Source: Stenotrophomonas sp. Iso1
GTDB lineage: Bacteria; Pseudomonadota; Gammaproteobacteria; Xanthomonadales; Xanthomonadaceae
NCBI RefSeq assembly: GCF_027497995.1
Contig: NZ_JAODBT010000002.1
Location: forward strand, 372,001-436,000
Direction: 5' to 3'
DNA length: 64,000 nucleotides
The notes below the pieces were generated by a model that saw only the letters and a program-made list of their open reading frames with translations, was not told the origin of the DNA and made no database searches. The position numbers were made by a program, and so were the translations under genes. Each line of letters opens with the position of its first letter. Within the stretch, counting starts at the first letter, position 1. Below are positions 1-8,842 of this stretch, in pieces.

Positions 1-1
1 C

Positions 2-625
2 CGTCTTGGCCATGGGATCATCGTGTTCCCGGGTGGTGTGGGTACCGCCGAGGAGATCCTGTATCTGCTCGGCATTCTGCTGCGCGAGGAAAACAAGGAG
101 CTGCCGTTCCCGCTGATCCTTAGTGGCCCGGCCATCGCTGCGCCTTACTTCGAGCAGATCGATCGTTTCATTCGCCTGACGCTGGGCGACAAGGCCGCTG
201 AGCGTTACGAGATTGTTGTTGGTGATCCGGTGGGCGTTGCGCGCAAGATGGCGCAGGGTATCAAGCGCGTACGTGAGTTCCGTCTGGCCCAGCGCGATTC
301 GTTCTTCTACAACTGGCAGGTGGAGATTCCGCTGGAGTACCAGCAGCCGTTCGTGCCTACCCATGAAGCAATGGCTGGCCTGAATCTGCACAAGGGGCGT
401 CCGGCGCCGGATCTGGCGGCTGACCTGCGACGTGCGTTCTCCGGCATCGTTGCCGGCAACGTCAAGGAAGAGAGCATGCGCCGCATCGAAGAGTTCGGGC
501 CGTTCAAGATCCACGGCGACACCGAAATGATGCAGGCACTGGACGAATTGCTACGTGCGTTTGTCGAGCAGCGCCGCATGAAGATCTCGGGTGAGTACCA
601 CCCGTGCTACCAGGTGGTGGCTTGA
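2..625 (+). CDS. ppnN: Pyrimidine/purine nucleotide 5'-monophosphate nucleosidase, C-terminal part
   Basis: The reading frame is open from base 2, so the 5' part of the gene lies outside the window. It encodes the last ~207 residues of a LOG-family protein: the PGGVGTAEE signature (phosphoribohydrolase active-site loop) is near the start, followed by a long C-terminal region typical of PpnN/YgdH rather than of the short cytokinin-type LOG enzymes. The family splits nucleoside monophosphates into a base and ribose 5-phosphate in the cytoplasm and is linked to (p)ppGpp responses in E. coli. The PGG-GT-E signature and overall length make the assignment secure; regulation cannot be seen because the promoter is missing. 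Confidence 0.9.
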   Translation, partial: RLGHGIIVFPGGVGTAEEILYLLGILLREENKELPFPLILSGPAIAAPYFEQIDRFIRLTLGDKAAERYEIVVGDPVGVARKMAQGIKRVREFRLAQRDSFFYNWQVEIPLEYQQPFVPTHEAMAGLNLHKGRPAPDLAADLRRAFSGIVAGNVKEESMRRIEEFGPFKIHGDTEMMQALDELLRAFVEQRRMKISGEYHPCYQVVA

Positions 626-651
626 TCCTCGGCGTCTGAGTACGTCTGAAA

Positions 652-678
652 GCCTCCTTCGTGCAACGCGAAGGAGGC
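652..678. terminator. Hairpin after ppnN, terminator-like without U-tract
   Basis: GCCTCCTTCG (652-661) pairs perfectly with CGAAGGAGGC (669-678) around a 7-base loop. It lies between the convergent ppnN and histidine kinase genes. Neither strand has a clear T-run after the stem, so termination is likely but not certain. The remaining bases to 847 hold no recognisable gene. Confidence 0.5.
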
Positions 679-847
679 GGGGCCGCGGAATTGTAAACGT
701 GGTATCTGGCGCGAGATGCTTGCTGCTGGATATCGCCGCGACGAGGGAGTACGGAAGCTTCGGTCTGAAATCAGACGCGCCGTGGTGGCTAGTTGGAACT
801 ACTGCTATCCAGTCCAAGGCATGCCTGCAAAAGCTGCCGAATGTTCT

Positions 848-1888
848 TCAGATCGGAAGCGTGACGGTGGCGATATGCCGTCCGTTTTCAATGCGGGTGA
901 TGACGTCGCCTTCGCCGTTGGTCATCGCCTGGATGCGGGCCTTGGTGGACTCCAATCCGACCTTGTGGCTGGTGCGCAACGGTCGTGCGCCACCTGACGG
1001 CAAGTTGTTTTCGATCGTGATGCTGATTCGCTGCTTGTCCTGCGCCACCGAGATGCGGATTTCACCACCTTCGGGCGATGGCTCAATGCCGTGATGGATG
1101 GCGTTCTCGACCAACGGCTGGATGGAAAGCGTTGGCACCTGCAGCTGTGGAAGTGGCGATGGCAGTTCCCAGTGGACGTGCATGCGCTCACCGAAACGCA
1201 GCGCTTCGATTTCCAGGTAGCGTTTGGAGAGGGCGATCTCCTCGGCTAGCGGTATCTCCTGCGGGCCCGCCAGTGCGGCGCGAAAGAGGTCGGCCAAGTC
1301 CAATAGCAGGCGCTCGGCATCCTCCGGTCGCTGGTGGACGAGCGCTGCGCCGGTATTGAGTGTGTTGAACAGGAAGTGCGGGCGGATGCGGGCCTGCAGG
1401 GCCTCCAGCTCGGCTTGTTTGGCGCGGACCGCAAGTTGGCGGGCGCGCCAGTGGTTCTGAAACGCCGCCAGGCCTAGCAAGCCGAAAGTGACGGTGATTC
1501 CCGTGAAGCGCAGCAGGGTTGGGAGCCAGTTTTCTGAAGAGATGGGTAGCACGCTTTTGAGTGCCCACCAGCTGGCGGTGCAGACAAGCAGGTTGCAGGC
1601 CACCAGCACCAGCAACGTGATGTTTGCGATCCACGTCGGTGGCAGTCGAGACAGCGGGTTGCGCAGCAGATACAGCGCGCCCAGCGTCGACAGGGATATC
1701 CACTGCACCATCAGTGACAGGGCGCCGAACAGCACCCACCGGTTGTCGTTGTGCTCCGGTGCCAGTGCAAGAATGATGGCAAGGCCTTCACCGGCCAGGA
1801 TCGTCCAGGTGATCGCCGGTGCCTTCCATAGGGTGTCCAGCGGCGTGATGGTGGGCTGTTTGGGCATGGGCGGAAGACGGGTTGCCAT
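848..1888 (-). CDS. LytS/AlgZ (FimS)-type sensor histidine kinase
   Basis: A 346-residue membrane kinase. The N-terminal ~150 residues hold about four hydrophobic segments and no periplasmic sensor domain, followed by the His_kinase (LytS/YehU) phosphoacceptor segment RPHFLFNTLN near residue 168. A HATPase_c domain follows, with the N-box LVENAIHHG and a glycine-rich stretch including VGLESTKARI. This architecture is that of AlgZ/FimS. It is divergent from the minor pilin operon, which in Pseudomonas aeruginosa is the known target of FimS-AlgR. No LytTR response regulator sits beside it: the next gene downstream is ppnN. Either the partner is encoded elsewhere or the kinase is an orphan. The ATG at 1888 is preferred on family length; no clear ribosome site was seen. 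Confidence 0.85.
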   Translation of the reverse strand: MATRLPPMPKQPTITPLDTLWKAPAITWTILAGEGLAIILALAPEHNDNRWVLFGALSLMVQWISLSTLGALYLLRNPLSRLPPTWIANITLLVLVACNLLVCTASWWALKSVLPISSENWLPTLLRFTGITVTFGLLGLAAFQNHWRARQLAVRAKQAELEALQARIRPHFLFNTLNTGAALVHQRPEDAERLLLDLADLFRAALAGPQEIPLAEEIALSKRYLEIEALRFGERMHVHWELPSPLPQLQVPTLSIQPLVENAIHHGIEPSPEGGEIRISVAQDKQRISITIENNLPSGGARPLRTSHKVGLESTKARIQAMTNGEGDVITRIENGRHIATVTLPI

Positions 1889-1905
1889 TGGTCATGGGCG
1901 ATGTG

Positions 1906-1934
1906 CCGTCCATCGGCCTGCGGATGACGGACGG
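1906..1934. promoter_or_regulatory. Two AlgR-box-like sites between kinase and fimT
   Basis: In the 94-base divergent gap, CCGTCCATC lies on the plus strand (1906-1914) and CCGTCCGTC on the minus strand (1926-1934). The classical AlgR box is CCGTTCGTC, so these match 7 and 8 of 9 bases. The position next to an AlgZ-like kinase and upstream of fimT suits control of the pilus operon, but short motif matches are weak evidence alone. Confidence 0.35.
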
Positions 1935-1982
1935 GCGGGGCTGGCTTAGCGTGTCAGCTTAGTCAATCTGGGGAGCTTGCGC

Positions 1983-2546
1983 ATGGTCGGGAACATTCCG
2001 GCGGGGAGCGTAAGGGCGCTTGGGAAGCGCTACGGCAAGGGCTTTACGCTGGTCGAACTGATGGTCACGGTGGCGGTGGCGGGCATCATCGCGGCCATTG
2101 CTGCGCCCAGCTTTAGCAAAATGATCAGCCACAACCGTTTGGTGTCCAGCGGGAATGAAATGATCGCCGGCCTGCAGGTTGCTCGCACCGAAGCGATTAC
2201 GCGACGAGTGACGACAACCTTCTGCCCCAGCAATGACGGCGCAAGCTGCTCAGGTGCAGTCGGCAATCAATGGATTGTGCTCTCGACCACGGGGGTGTTG
2301 CGCTCGGTTGCAGCTAACCCGAAGGTCTCCCTGAAGACCAGCGCCAATGTCGCGAGCGGTAACACGCGCATTACATTCACGCCTTCGGGCTTTGTCCAGG
2401 TGGGTGCAAAAAGTAGCGGCACCATCTCGTTGTGCGCAGCGGACCTTTCCGGTCAGAACGCGGTGGACATTTCGGCTGCGGTGGTGCGCATCACCAGCGC
2501 CAAGCGTGAGGCGGGCGCGAACTGCTCCGCTCCGGGAGACATCTGA
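1983..2546 (+). CDS. fimT: Type IV pilus minor pseudopilin FimT (GspH/FimT family)
   Basis: A 187-residue minor pilin. The prepilin peptidase site is KGFTLVEL (cleavage after G), with the usual Glu at +5, followed by a ~20-residue hydrophobic helix and a GspH-type C-terminal domain with several Cys residues. The ATG at 1983 is chosen because GGGGAG lies 8 bases upstream; a TTG six bases earlier is less well placed. First gene of fimT-pilV-pilW-pilX-pilY1-pilE. In other species these minor pilins form the priming complex at the pilus tip in the inner membrane. Some FimT proteins also bind DNA during natural transformation; whether this one does cannot be told. Confidence 0.9.
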   Translation: MVGNIPAGSVRALGKRYGKGFTLVELMVTVAVAGIIAAIAAPSFSKMISHNRLVSSGNEMIAGLQVARTEAITRRVTTTFCPSNDGASCSGAVGNQWIVLSTTGVLRSVAANPKVSLKTSANVASGNTRITFTPSGFVQVGAKSSGTISLCAADLSGQNAVDISAAVVRITSAKREAGANCSAPGDI

Positions 2547-2547
2547 T

Positions 2548-2997
2548 ATGAAGAACAACACGCGCATGAATTCGGCGCCAGCCAGGCAGCGCGGCATCGG
2601 CATGATTGAGGTGATGGTGGCCGTGCTGATTCTAGCTATTGGTGTGCTGGGTATCGCTGCCTTGCAGGCCATAACTTTGAAGAATACTGGCAGCTCGGCC
2701 AGCCGCACCCAAGCAGCCGTGCAGGTGTATTCGATGATGGACATCATCCGGGCTGATCGCGGCAATCTGGCTGCTTACAACACCAACATCTATGTCGCAG
2801 GTGAGTTGGACAAAGGCGATCCGGGCAGCATGGAGGGATGGCTAGGCGAGTTGAAGCGGACTGTCGCGCCTGATGCCATGGGTCGGGTGGTCTGCGTTGC
2901 AGACAGTATGACCTGCACAGTGGGCGTGCAATGGAACGACACGCGTGCCACTGGTGGTATTGCTACGGAACAGGTTGAGGTGGCCAGTCAGTTATGA
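2548..2997 (+). CDS. pilV: Type IV pilus minor pilin PilV
   Basis: A 149-residue prepilin starting one base after the fimT stop, with GGGAGA 8 bases before the ATG. The prepilin motif is RGIGMIEVMVAVLILAIG, where cleavage is after the Gly preceding MIEV; the form G-x-x-E-V-M is typical of PilV. A hydrophobic helix and a short globular domain with two Cys follow. PilV is expected to join PilW, PilX and FimT in the tip-initiation complex that carries PilY1. It overlaps pilW by four bases, implying translational coupling. Confidence 0.88.
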   Translation: MKNNTRMNSAPARQRGIGMIEVMVAVLILAIGVLGIAALQAITLKNTGSSASRTQAAVQVYSMMDIIRADRGNLAAYNTNIYVAGELDKGDPGSMEGWLGELKRTVAPDAMGRVVCVADSMTCTVGVQWNDTRATGGIATEQVEVASQL

Positions 2998-4013
2998 AAT
3001 CCAATATGGGTGCCCATCAGCGGGGCTTTACGCTGATCGAATTGATGGTGGCGCTGTTGCTGGGCCTGCTTGTTGTGGCTGCCGCAGGCAGCATTTTCAT
3101 GTCGAATCGGCGCGTATATGGCGCCAGCGAAGCGGTGAACCGCATCCAGGAAAACCAGCGCGCTGCGTTTGAGATGATTGCACGCGACATCCGTGAGGCC
3201 GGTATGAATCCGTGCTCGCGCTTCAATGCAGCCAATCCGATCACGGTGCAGATCACGGCACCCAATGCGCAATTCTGGGGTCGTTTCGCCAATGGCGTTT
3301 TTGGTGGCACCGCAGGTGGGCGCGATTTCGTTGCCTTGTATCTGGCCAATGGTCAGCAGTACCGGGTCACTGAGCATGCGCGGCCGGATAACGCGCTGAC
3401 CCTGAACTCCGTTGACAATCTGGCAGCAGGTCAGCAGTTGATGGCTTGTAACAGTGACCACGCCATTGCCTTTCAAGCGACGGCTGTTTCCGGTTCAACG
3501 GTGGAACACGCAGCTGGCACGAATTGCGGGGCAGGGCTTACGCCGGCACCGGATGCCGGCAAGTGCAGTGAAACGATTTCGGGCCCCGGTTATTGCTTCC
3601 ATATTGAAGGCGTGCCGAGTGCGGCAGATTCGCTCGCCTGTCCGCGCGGTATTGGCCGCTCCCCCGGCTTTGTGGTGGCACCTTATGAGGCGCGCTGGAC
3701 GGTAGAAGACAACGGCCGAGGTGGCACCTCGTTGTATCGGGTAGCGCAGAACGGTCGGAGTGAGATCGCCGAAGGCATCACTGACATGGCAGTGCGCTAC
3801 AAGGTGGGTGATACGGGCGATTATGTGGATGCAGCAGCTGTGGCCGGTGGCAACAATTGGTCGCTGGTGACCGCGATTCACCTGGTGATGACGTTCCAGG
3901 CGCCGCGTGGAGCGATGGCAGCCGGTGATGTGAAGGGTGAAGACGGCACTGTGCTGCAACGGACGATGCAGGATTTCATCGTGCTGCGGAACCATCAGGA
4001 GGACATCCTATGA
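2994..4013 (+). CDS. pilW: Type IV pilus assembly minor pilin PilW
   Basis: A 339-residue protein with prepilin site RGFTLIELM followed by a hydrophobic helix (LLLGLLVVAAAGSIF) and the long domain characteristic of PilW, the largest of the minor pilins. The ATG shares bases with the pilV stop (ATGA). An alternative start 12 bases downstream would give a leader of conventional length. It ends overlapping pilX by four bases. Several Cys pairs in the C-terminal domain suit an exported disulfide-bonded protein. Role: part of the tip complex that initiates pilus assembly and helps present PilY1. Confidence 0.9.
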   Translation: MKSNMGAHQRGFTLIELMVALLLGLLVVAAAGSIFMSNRRVYGASEAVNRIQENQRAAFEMIARDIREAGMNPCSRFNAANPITVQITAPNAQFWGRFANGVFGGTAGGRDFVALYLANGQQYRVTEHARPDNALTLNSVDNLAAGQQLMACNSDHAIAFQATAVSGSTVEHAAGTNCGAGLTPAPDAGKCSETISGPGYCFHIEGVPSAADSLACPRGIGRSPGFVVAPYEARWTVEDNGRGGTSLYRVAQNGRSEIAEGITDMAVRYKVGDTGDYVDAAAVAGGNNWSLVTAIHLVMTFQAPRGAMAAGDVKGEDGTVLQRTMQDFIVLRNHQEDIL

Positions 4014-4570
4014 AAACGATGAATTCTCTTTCGATGCGGCAGGAACAATCCGGCGCTGCTCTGATCGTGGTGTTGATGTTGCTGATTGTCATCACCTTGC
4101 TGGGGTTGGCATCAATGCGTGGGGCGATCATGCAGGAGCGCATGGCGGCCAATACGATTTCCCGTGGGCTTGCCTTCCAAGCGGCAGAAGCGGGCCTGCG
4201 CCAAGCGGAAATCGTGGTGCGCGACGCCGCTACGGTGACCTTTCCTGCGTCGGGATGTGATGCCGGTCGCTGCGCGACCCCAAAGCCCGATGAAGAGCCC
4301 GCATGGGCCGCCAGTGATTTCTGGAAAGATGGCGGTGGTCAGTACCAGGCCGGCAAAGCGATGATGAGCTACGACGGTGAGGTAAGCATTGAGCCGCGGT
4401 TTGTGATCGAGGACTTTGGCACTTCAGTCAGTGGGGGCGGCGCGTCGGATTGCATTGATGTGTCCAAGGCCTGCATCAAGACCACCGAACAGAGCGTTTA
4501 TCGCATCACCTCACGTGCCGCCACAGTCGCTGGCGCCGAGGTCATTGTCCAATCGTTGTACCGCCGTTGA
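4010..4570 (+). CDS. pilX: Type IV pilus assembly minor pilin PilX
   Basis: A 186-residue protein with an N-terminal hydrophobic segment (AALIVVLMLLIVITLLGLASMRG) preceded by QEQSG, the PilX_N form of the prepilin-like leader, then a Q-A-A-E-A motif (FQAAEAGLRQAE) characteristic of the family. Four-base overlap with pilW. A possible TTG start of pilY1 at 4567 also overlaps its stop. PilX is a core minor pilin tied to PilY1 function. Conserved operon position and motif make this assignment firm. Confidence 0.88.
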   Translation: MKTMNSLSMRQEQSGAALIVVLMLLIVITLLGLASMRGAIMQERMAANTISRGLAFQAAEAGLRQAEIVVRDAATVTFPASGCDAGRCATPKPDEEPAWAASDFWKDGGGQYQAGKAMMSYDGEVSIEPRFVIEDFGTSVSGGGASDCIDVSKACIKTTEQSVYRITSRAATVAGAEVIVQSLYRR

Positions 4571-4581
4571 CGGGGCATGCC

Positions 4582-7500
4582 ATGAAAACCAATTCTCATT
4601 CCAACCGTGCCTTGGCCGAGCGCATCCGTACTGGCGTATGCACTGCGCTGCTATCGATGATGGCAGCAGCTTCCGCACAGGCGGCTGATACGACCTCGTT
4701 CCCCAACTATCCGCTGCTGACCGGCGGTGACTCGATCCCGCCGAACATCATGTTGATTCTTGATGACTCTGGATCGATGGGCTATCTGCGCATGCCCAAC
4801 GACAGCAGCAGCAACTTGAACGATAGCGTTTCTGATCGGTCGTATATCAACAATACGCTCTACTACAACCCTGACAGAAATTACTATGCATGGCGTACCG
4901 CCAGCACCTCGCTTGACGATCGCTTGGCGGCGGCCAATTTCAAGGCTGTTTCCACATCGGGAACGGCCATTAGTGGTTCGCGGGATTTGCGTGATAGCAC
5001 CGAGTCGTTTTTCTATATTCCCAAGACCGGGGTGGCAAATCCAGGGACGAGCTCGGGCAATTACGACAAGTACCGCATCGCGAGCTCGACTTCTTCGGAG
5101 AGCCATGATGGCGGCGTAGTACAGCGCCAGGCGTCTGATTCCAGTCAAATACTTAGTGATCGGATTTCTTCTATAGCCGGCAGTGGCCGTTCCGCGTGCT
5201 TTGCCGTGCCTGTATCCGGCTGGGAGGCCGTTGCGTTCAGAATTTCGGGCAGTCAGAACGCTCGTTTGTATGTCTATTCGTCTAGCAACTGTTCCGGGCA
5301 AATCGATAGTAGTACCGGCAATGGTGATCCCAAAAATTTGGCGGTGGATGTTACATCGCTGTCGGTGGTCTATTTCCAGGTCCAGAATGGTAGTAGAAAT
5401 AGCTCGATTTCTAATATCAACTACACCGCAACAGTCTCGCGCAACTGGGTGGATGCCACGCCGCTGCGTACGTCCAAGGACAAAGATGGCAATGTGCAGG
5501 GGCCGCGTGCGCAGGCCGACGAACTGCAGAATTTCGCCAATTGGTACCAGTACCACCGGACGCGCAACAAGATGGCCAAGGCGGGCGCATCTGAAGCGTT
5601 CGGACGTTTGGGTAAGAACTTTCGCGTAGGTTTTGACACCATCTGGAATCGCGGTGGGAACCTAGGAAATGTGTTGGGTTCAGCCCCGGCATATCCGATT
5701 CCTTACCAATCCAACGACGGTCTGTTTGAGGCGGGAAATCGCCAAGACTTCTACAGTCGCCTGCAGGGTGCCAGTGCCAGCGGCAACACCCCGCTGCATG
5801 GCGCGTTGCAGCGCTCAGGTCGCTACTTCAGCACTGATGACCCGTGGAAGGACAGCACGGGCAACATGCTGGCTTGTCGCCAGAACTATGCATTGCTTAC
5901 CACCGACGGTTACTGGAACCAAGCTGATAGCAATGGGGGTTACAACCCCAAAGTGGGGAACGCCGATAAGGGTAGTACCTACGGAGACAATTATGAAGAC
6001 ACGCTGGCTGACGTGGCATATCACTACTGGAAGACCGATCTGAAGCCGGGTCTGGCCAACGACGATACGCTGAAGACTTGGCAGAACATGGTGACGTTTG
6101 GCATCTCGATCGGTCTGCAAGGCACGCTGGATCCCACCAAACCGCCGCCGAGCACGTGGCCGGACCCCATCAGGAACTCCGGCGGTCAACGCATTGACGA
6201 TCTGTGGCATGCCAGCCTCAACGGGCAGGGTAGCTTCGTGGTGGCTACAGACACGGATCGGTTCGCCAATGCATTGGACGAAGCATTGAAGAATATCGCC
6301 TCACGCAGCGCATCTGGCTCCAATATTGCGTCCAGCTCAACAAAAACGGAATCAACCACACTGACTTTCGTGGCAGGGTTTACCTCCAATAGCTGGATTG
6401 GCGACATGATTGCCAGCCCCTTTAATGCGGCGTTGACCGGCGTTTCGAACACGCCGCTTTGGGCGCTATCCAAGACCTTTGCTGCAGGCGGCGCCAACGC
6501 CAATTTTGCACAGCGCACCGTGCTGACCAGCTTTGGCGGAACGGCACAGGTATTCAACAACGGACTGAGCTCGGCCAGCGTGTTTGCGCGTAGCGCAACA
6601 GGCACGGCTGCTGCGGTCAGTGCGGCGGACAACATCGACTACCTGCGCGGCGTCCAGAGTAAGGAAGAGGGTCAGAAGGATGGCGTGCTGCGTAAGCGTG
6701 CTTACCCGCTCGGCGATATTGTCGATTCCTCACCGGCTTTCGTGGAGGATTCGGGCACCGTATTCGTGGGGGCGAACGACGGGATGCTGCACGCTATCAG
6801 CGTGAAGGATGGCAAGATTCTGTTCTCGTACGTGCCGAAGGGTCTGGATTTCGCGGAAATGGCCAAGCTCAGTTCGCCGGACTATGAGCACCATTACTTC
6901 GTTGACGGTCAGATGGATGTGATCAGTCGTGCCAATCAAGGCAATGGCAAGAACATCCTGGTAGCGGCATTGGGGCGCGGTGGTCGCGGCGTGTTCGCGC
7001 TGGACGTGACCAACCCAACATCGATGGGTACCTCCAACGTGTTGTGGGACCAGACCTTCCAAACGCCGGCGACGGGCGCTGATCCGGATGGCGACATGGG
7101 CTATGTGTTCGGCCCGGTTCGCATCCGCAACGGTAACGCGGACAAGACGTATGCACTGGTGCCTAACGGTATCGACAGCCCCAATGGGTCGGCGACGCTG
7201 TATGCCTACGAGCTGTCGTCAACTGGTTCGGTGGTGAAGACGCACAAGTTGGTGGCCGGCGGTGGTCCTGGTAATGGTTTGATGTCCACCGGCATGGCGG
7301 ACCTCAATGGTGATGGCAAGATCGATGTGGTCTACGGCGGTGACCTGAAGGGCAATGTCTGGCGCTGGAACTTCGAGGGCACCAATCCCGGCGCTGCTGT
7401 GAAGCTGTTCCAGGCGGTTGATTCAAAGGGTGCGCCGCAGGCAATTACCGGCGGCTTGGGCGTAGGCCGTGACACATCCGGCAAGGTGTTTGTTGGCTTT

Positions 7501-8124
7501 GGTACGGGCCGCTTCATCTCCAACTCGGATGTTCCCGGTGACGGCATCACCTCGCAGGTGCAGAGCATCTACGGGATCATTGACACGAATTCGACGATCG
7601 CTGGCCGCACGGCGCTGGAAGCACGGACCATACCGTTTTCCGGCAAGACCAAAGATGGACAGGATGCCCGTGGCTTTGAGGCCTACTCGGTATTGGGTGG
7701 CAGCAAGCAAGGTTGGTATATCGACCTGCCGGTTCCTGAGCGGGTGACCACAGGGCCAACGATCTATGGCTCGGCGATGTATCTGACCTCGGTGATTCCG
7801 GCTACCGGCGTGGATTGCAGCGGCGCCAGCGGCACGGGTTTCGTCAATGCCATCAATCTGTTCACAGGTACCAGCCCCAAGAGTGGCGGTTATTTCACCG
7901 ACGGAACGGGCTTGACCGACAAAGACGGAAATAGTGGCGTCATCGGCTCCGTCGGCGTCAAGGGTGGTATGCCGACCGAAGTAAACGTGACCGACACGCT
8001 GGTGACGGTGGGTACCGGTACGGGGCCCACCGACCTGAGCAGTGGTACCGACAGTGAGGGCATCAACACGCCCACTGGTGGCAAACCCAGCCGCATCAGC
8101 TGGCGTGAGATCCTGCCGGAATGA
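4582..8124 (+). CDS. pilY1: Type IV pilus tip adhesin/assembly factor PilY1
   Basis: About 1180 residues with a Sec signal peptide (hydrophobic core then ASAQA). A von Willebrand A-like region follows, with a MIDAS-type DDSGSM near residue 60. The C-terminal third is the PilY1 beta-propeller: GANDGMLHA and a calcium-loop-like D-x-N-x-D-G-x-x-D segment ([16 protein letters not shown]). PilY1 sits at the pilus tip, antagonises retraction and mediates adhesion. The ATG at 4582 is preferred; TTG at 4567 is possible. Codon use is less GC-rich from about 4.8 to 5.5 kb, within the N-terminal adhesin region, while flanks and C-terminus look like the rest of the operon, so this part may be variable or exchanged. 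Confidence 0.92.
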   Translation: MKTNSHSNRALAERIRTGVCTALLSMMAAASAQAADTTSFPNYPLLTGGDSIPPNIMLILDDSGSMGYLRMPNDSSSNLNDSVSDRSYINNTLYYNPDRNYYAWRTASTSLDDRLAAANFKAVSTSGTAISGSRDLRDSTESFFYIPKTGVANPGTSSGNYDKYRIASSTSSESHDGGVVQRQASDSSQILSDRISSIAGSGRSACFAVPVSGWEAVAFRISGSQNARLYVYSSSNCSGQIDSSTGNGDPKNLAVDVTSLSVVYFQVQNGSRNSSISNINYTATVSRNWVDATPLRTSKDKDGNVQGPRAQADELQNFANWYQYHRTRNKMAKAGASEAFGRLGKNFRVGFDTIWNRGGNLGNVLGSAPAYPIPYQSNDGLFEAGNRQDFYSRLQGASASGNTPLHGALQRSGRYFSTDDPWKDSTGNMLACRQNYALLTTDGYWNQADSNGGYNPKVGNADKGSTYGDNYEDTLADVAYHYWKTDLKPGLANDDTLKTWQNMVTFGISIGLQGTLDPTKPPPSTWPDPIRNSGGQRIDDLWHASLNGQGSFVVATDTDRFANALDEALKNIASRSASGSNIASSSTKTESTTLTFVAGFTSNSWIGDMIASPFNAALTGVSNTPLWALSKTFAAGGANANFAQRTVLTSFGGTAQVFNNGLSSASVFARSATGTAAAVSAADNIDYLRGVQSKEEGQKDGVLRKRAYPLGDIVDSSPAFVEDSGTVFVGANDGMLHAISVKDGKILFSYVPKGLDFAEMAKLSSPDYEHHYFVDGQMDVISRANQGNGKNILVAALGRGGRGVFALDVTNPTSMGTSNVLWDQTFQTPATGADPDGDMGYVFGPVRIRNGNADKTYALVPNGIDSPNGSATLYAYELSSTGSVVKTHKLVAGGGPGNGLMSTGMADLNGDGKIDVVYGGDLKGNVWRWNFEGTNPGAAVKLFQAVDSKGAPQAITGGLGVGRDTSGKVFVGFGTGRFISNSDVPGDGITSQVQSIYGIIDTNSTIAGRTALEARTIPFSGKTKDGQDARGFEAYSVLGGSKQGWYIDLPVPERVTTGPTIYGSAMYLTSVIPATGVDCSGASGTGFVNAINLFTGTSPKSGGYFTDGTGLTDKDGNSGVIGSVGVKGGMPTEVNVTDTLVTVGTGTGPTDLSSGTDSEGINTPTGGKPSRISWREILPE

Positions 8125-8138
8125 ATAGGGGAATGAAG

Positions 8139-8558
8139 ATGTCCAATCAAAAAGGTTTCACGCTGATTGAGCTGATGATCGTGGTGGCGATCATCGGCAT
8201 CCTTGCCGGTATTGCGTACCCCAGCTACGTCGAGCATGTGGTCAAGACGCGGCGTGTGGCCGCTGCGGGTTGCCTGCTGGAAAAAGTGCAGTTCATGGAG
8301 CGCTACTACACCAGTCATCCCACCACGGGGTATGAGGACGCCGAGTTGCCGGACAATACGGCATGTGACGCCGAGATTGCCGAGCACTACGATATCGGGG
8401 TGGATGGCGCGATCAGTGCAACTAGTTTCAGCCTGACCGCCACGCCGAAGGGGTCGCAGGCCACCAAGGACACCACGTGTGGCACGTTGGGAATCGACCA
8501 CGCCGGTACGCGTACAGCGAACGGAGCGACGGGAACGATTGCGGCGAAGTGTTTCTGA
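8139..8558 (+). CDS. pilE: Type IV pilin PilE
   Basis: A 139-residue type IVa pilin with the classic leader [26 protein letters not shown]: cleavage after Gly, Phe+1, Glu+5, then the hydrophobic spine. Four Cys occur in the globular domain, the last (KCF) giving a C-terminal disulfide loop. Upstream in-frame ATGs at 8121 (overlapping the pilY1 stop) and 8133 exist, but AGGGG at 8127-8131 is correctly spaced only for 8139. In this operon position PilE is usually a minor or accessory pilin rather than the main PilA fibre subunit. A terminator follows at 8607. Confidence 0.88.
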   Translation: MSNQKGFTLIELMIVVAIIGILAGIAYPSYVEHVVKTRRVAAAGCLLEKVQFMERYYTSHPTTGYEDAELPDNTACDAEIAEHYDIGVDGAISATSFSLTATPKGSQATKDTTCGTLGIDHAGTRTANGATGTIAAKCF

Positions 8559-8606
8559 CGCAGGTTGTTGTTTTCATGCGTTGATCTGCGATGACATGAA
8601 ATGAAG

Positions 8607-8642
8607 ATGGGCCGCCGGTAATTCCGTTGCGGCCCATTTTTT
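8607..8642 (+). terminator. Rho-independent terminator of the pilus operon
   Basis: ATGGGCCGC (8607-8615) pairs with GCGGCCCAT (8629-8637) and is followed by a run of six T's to 8642. Confidence 0.85.
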
Positions 8643-8763
8643 CTGGGGTGAGCAAACAATCATGAGAGAGGTGCATTGCTGTTTCTCTCACAGCAGGGCT
8701 CATTCCGCGTTTTCAATTTGTTGCGCGCAGGTTACGCTCGGCTTTCGGCAATCAAGTGATTTG

Positions 8764-8799
8764 CAAAAAGCCCCTCTCCAGCAAAGGGAAGAGGGGCTT
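8764..8799 (-). terminator. Rho-independent terminator of the TonB receptor gene
   Basis: AAGCCCCTCT and AGAGGGGCTT (8768-8777, 8790-8799) form a 10-bp stem. On the minus strand it ends in five T's, placed 44 bases after the receptor stop codon. Confidence 0.8.
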
Positions 8800-8842
8800 G
8801 AAGTGCAACTGGCCTGTGTGGCCGCCGTATACCACTCAGTGA

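Noticed and set aside
626..847. Remnant of a LytTR response regulator next to the kinase
   Set aside because: The stretch is too short and no recognisable regulator codons were found in any frame.
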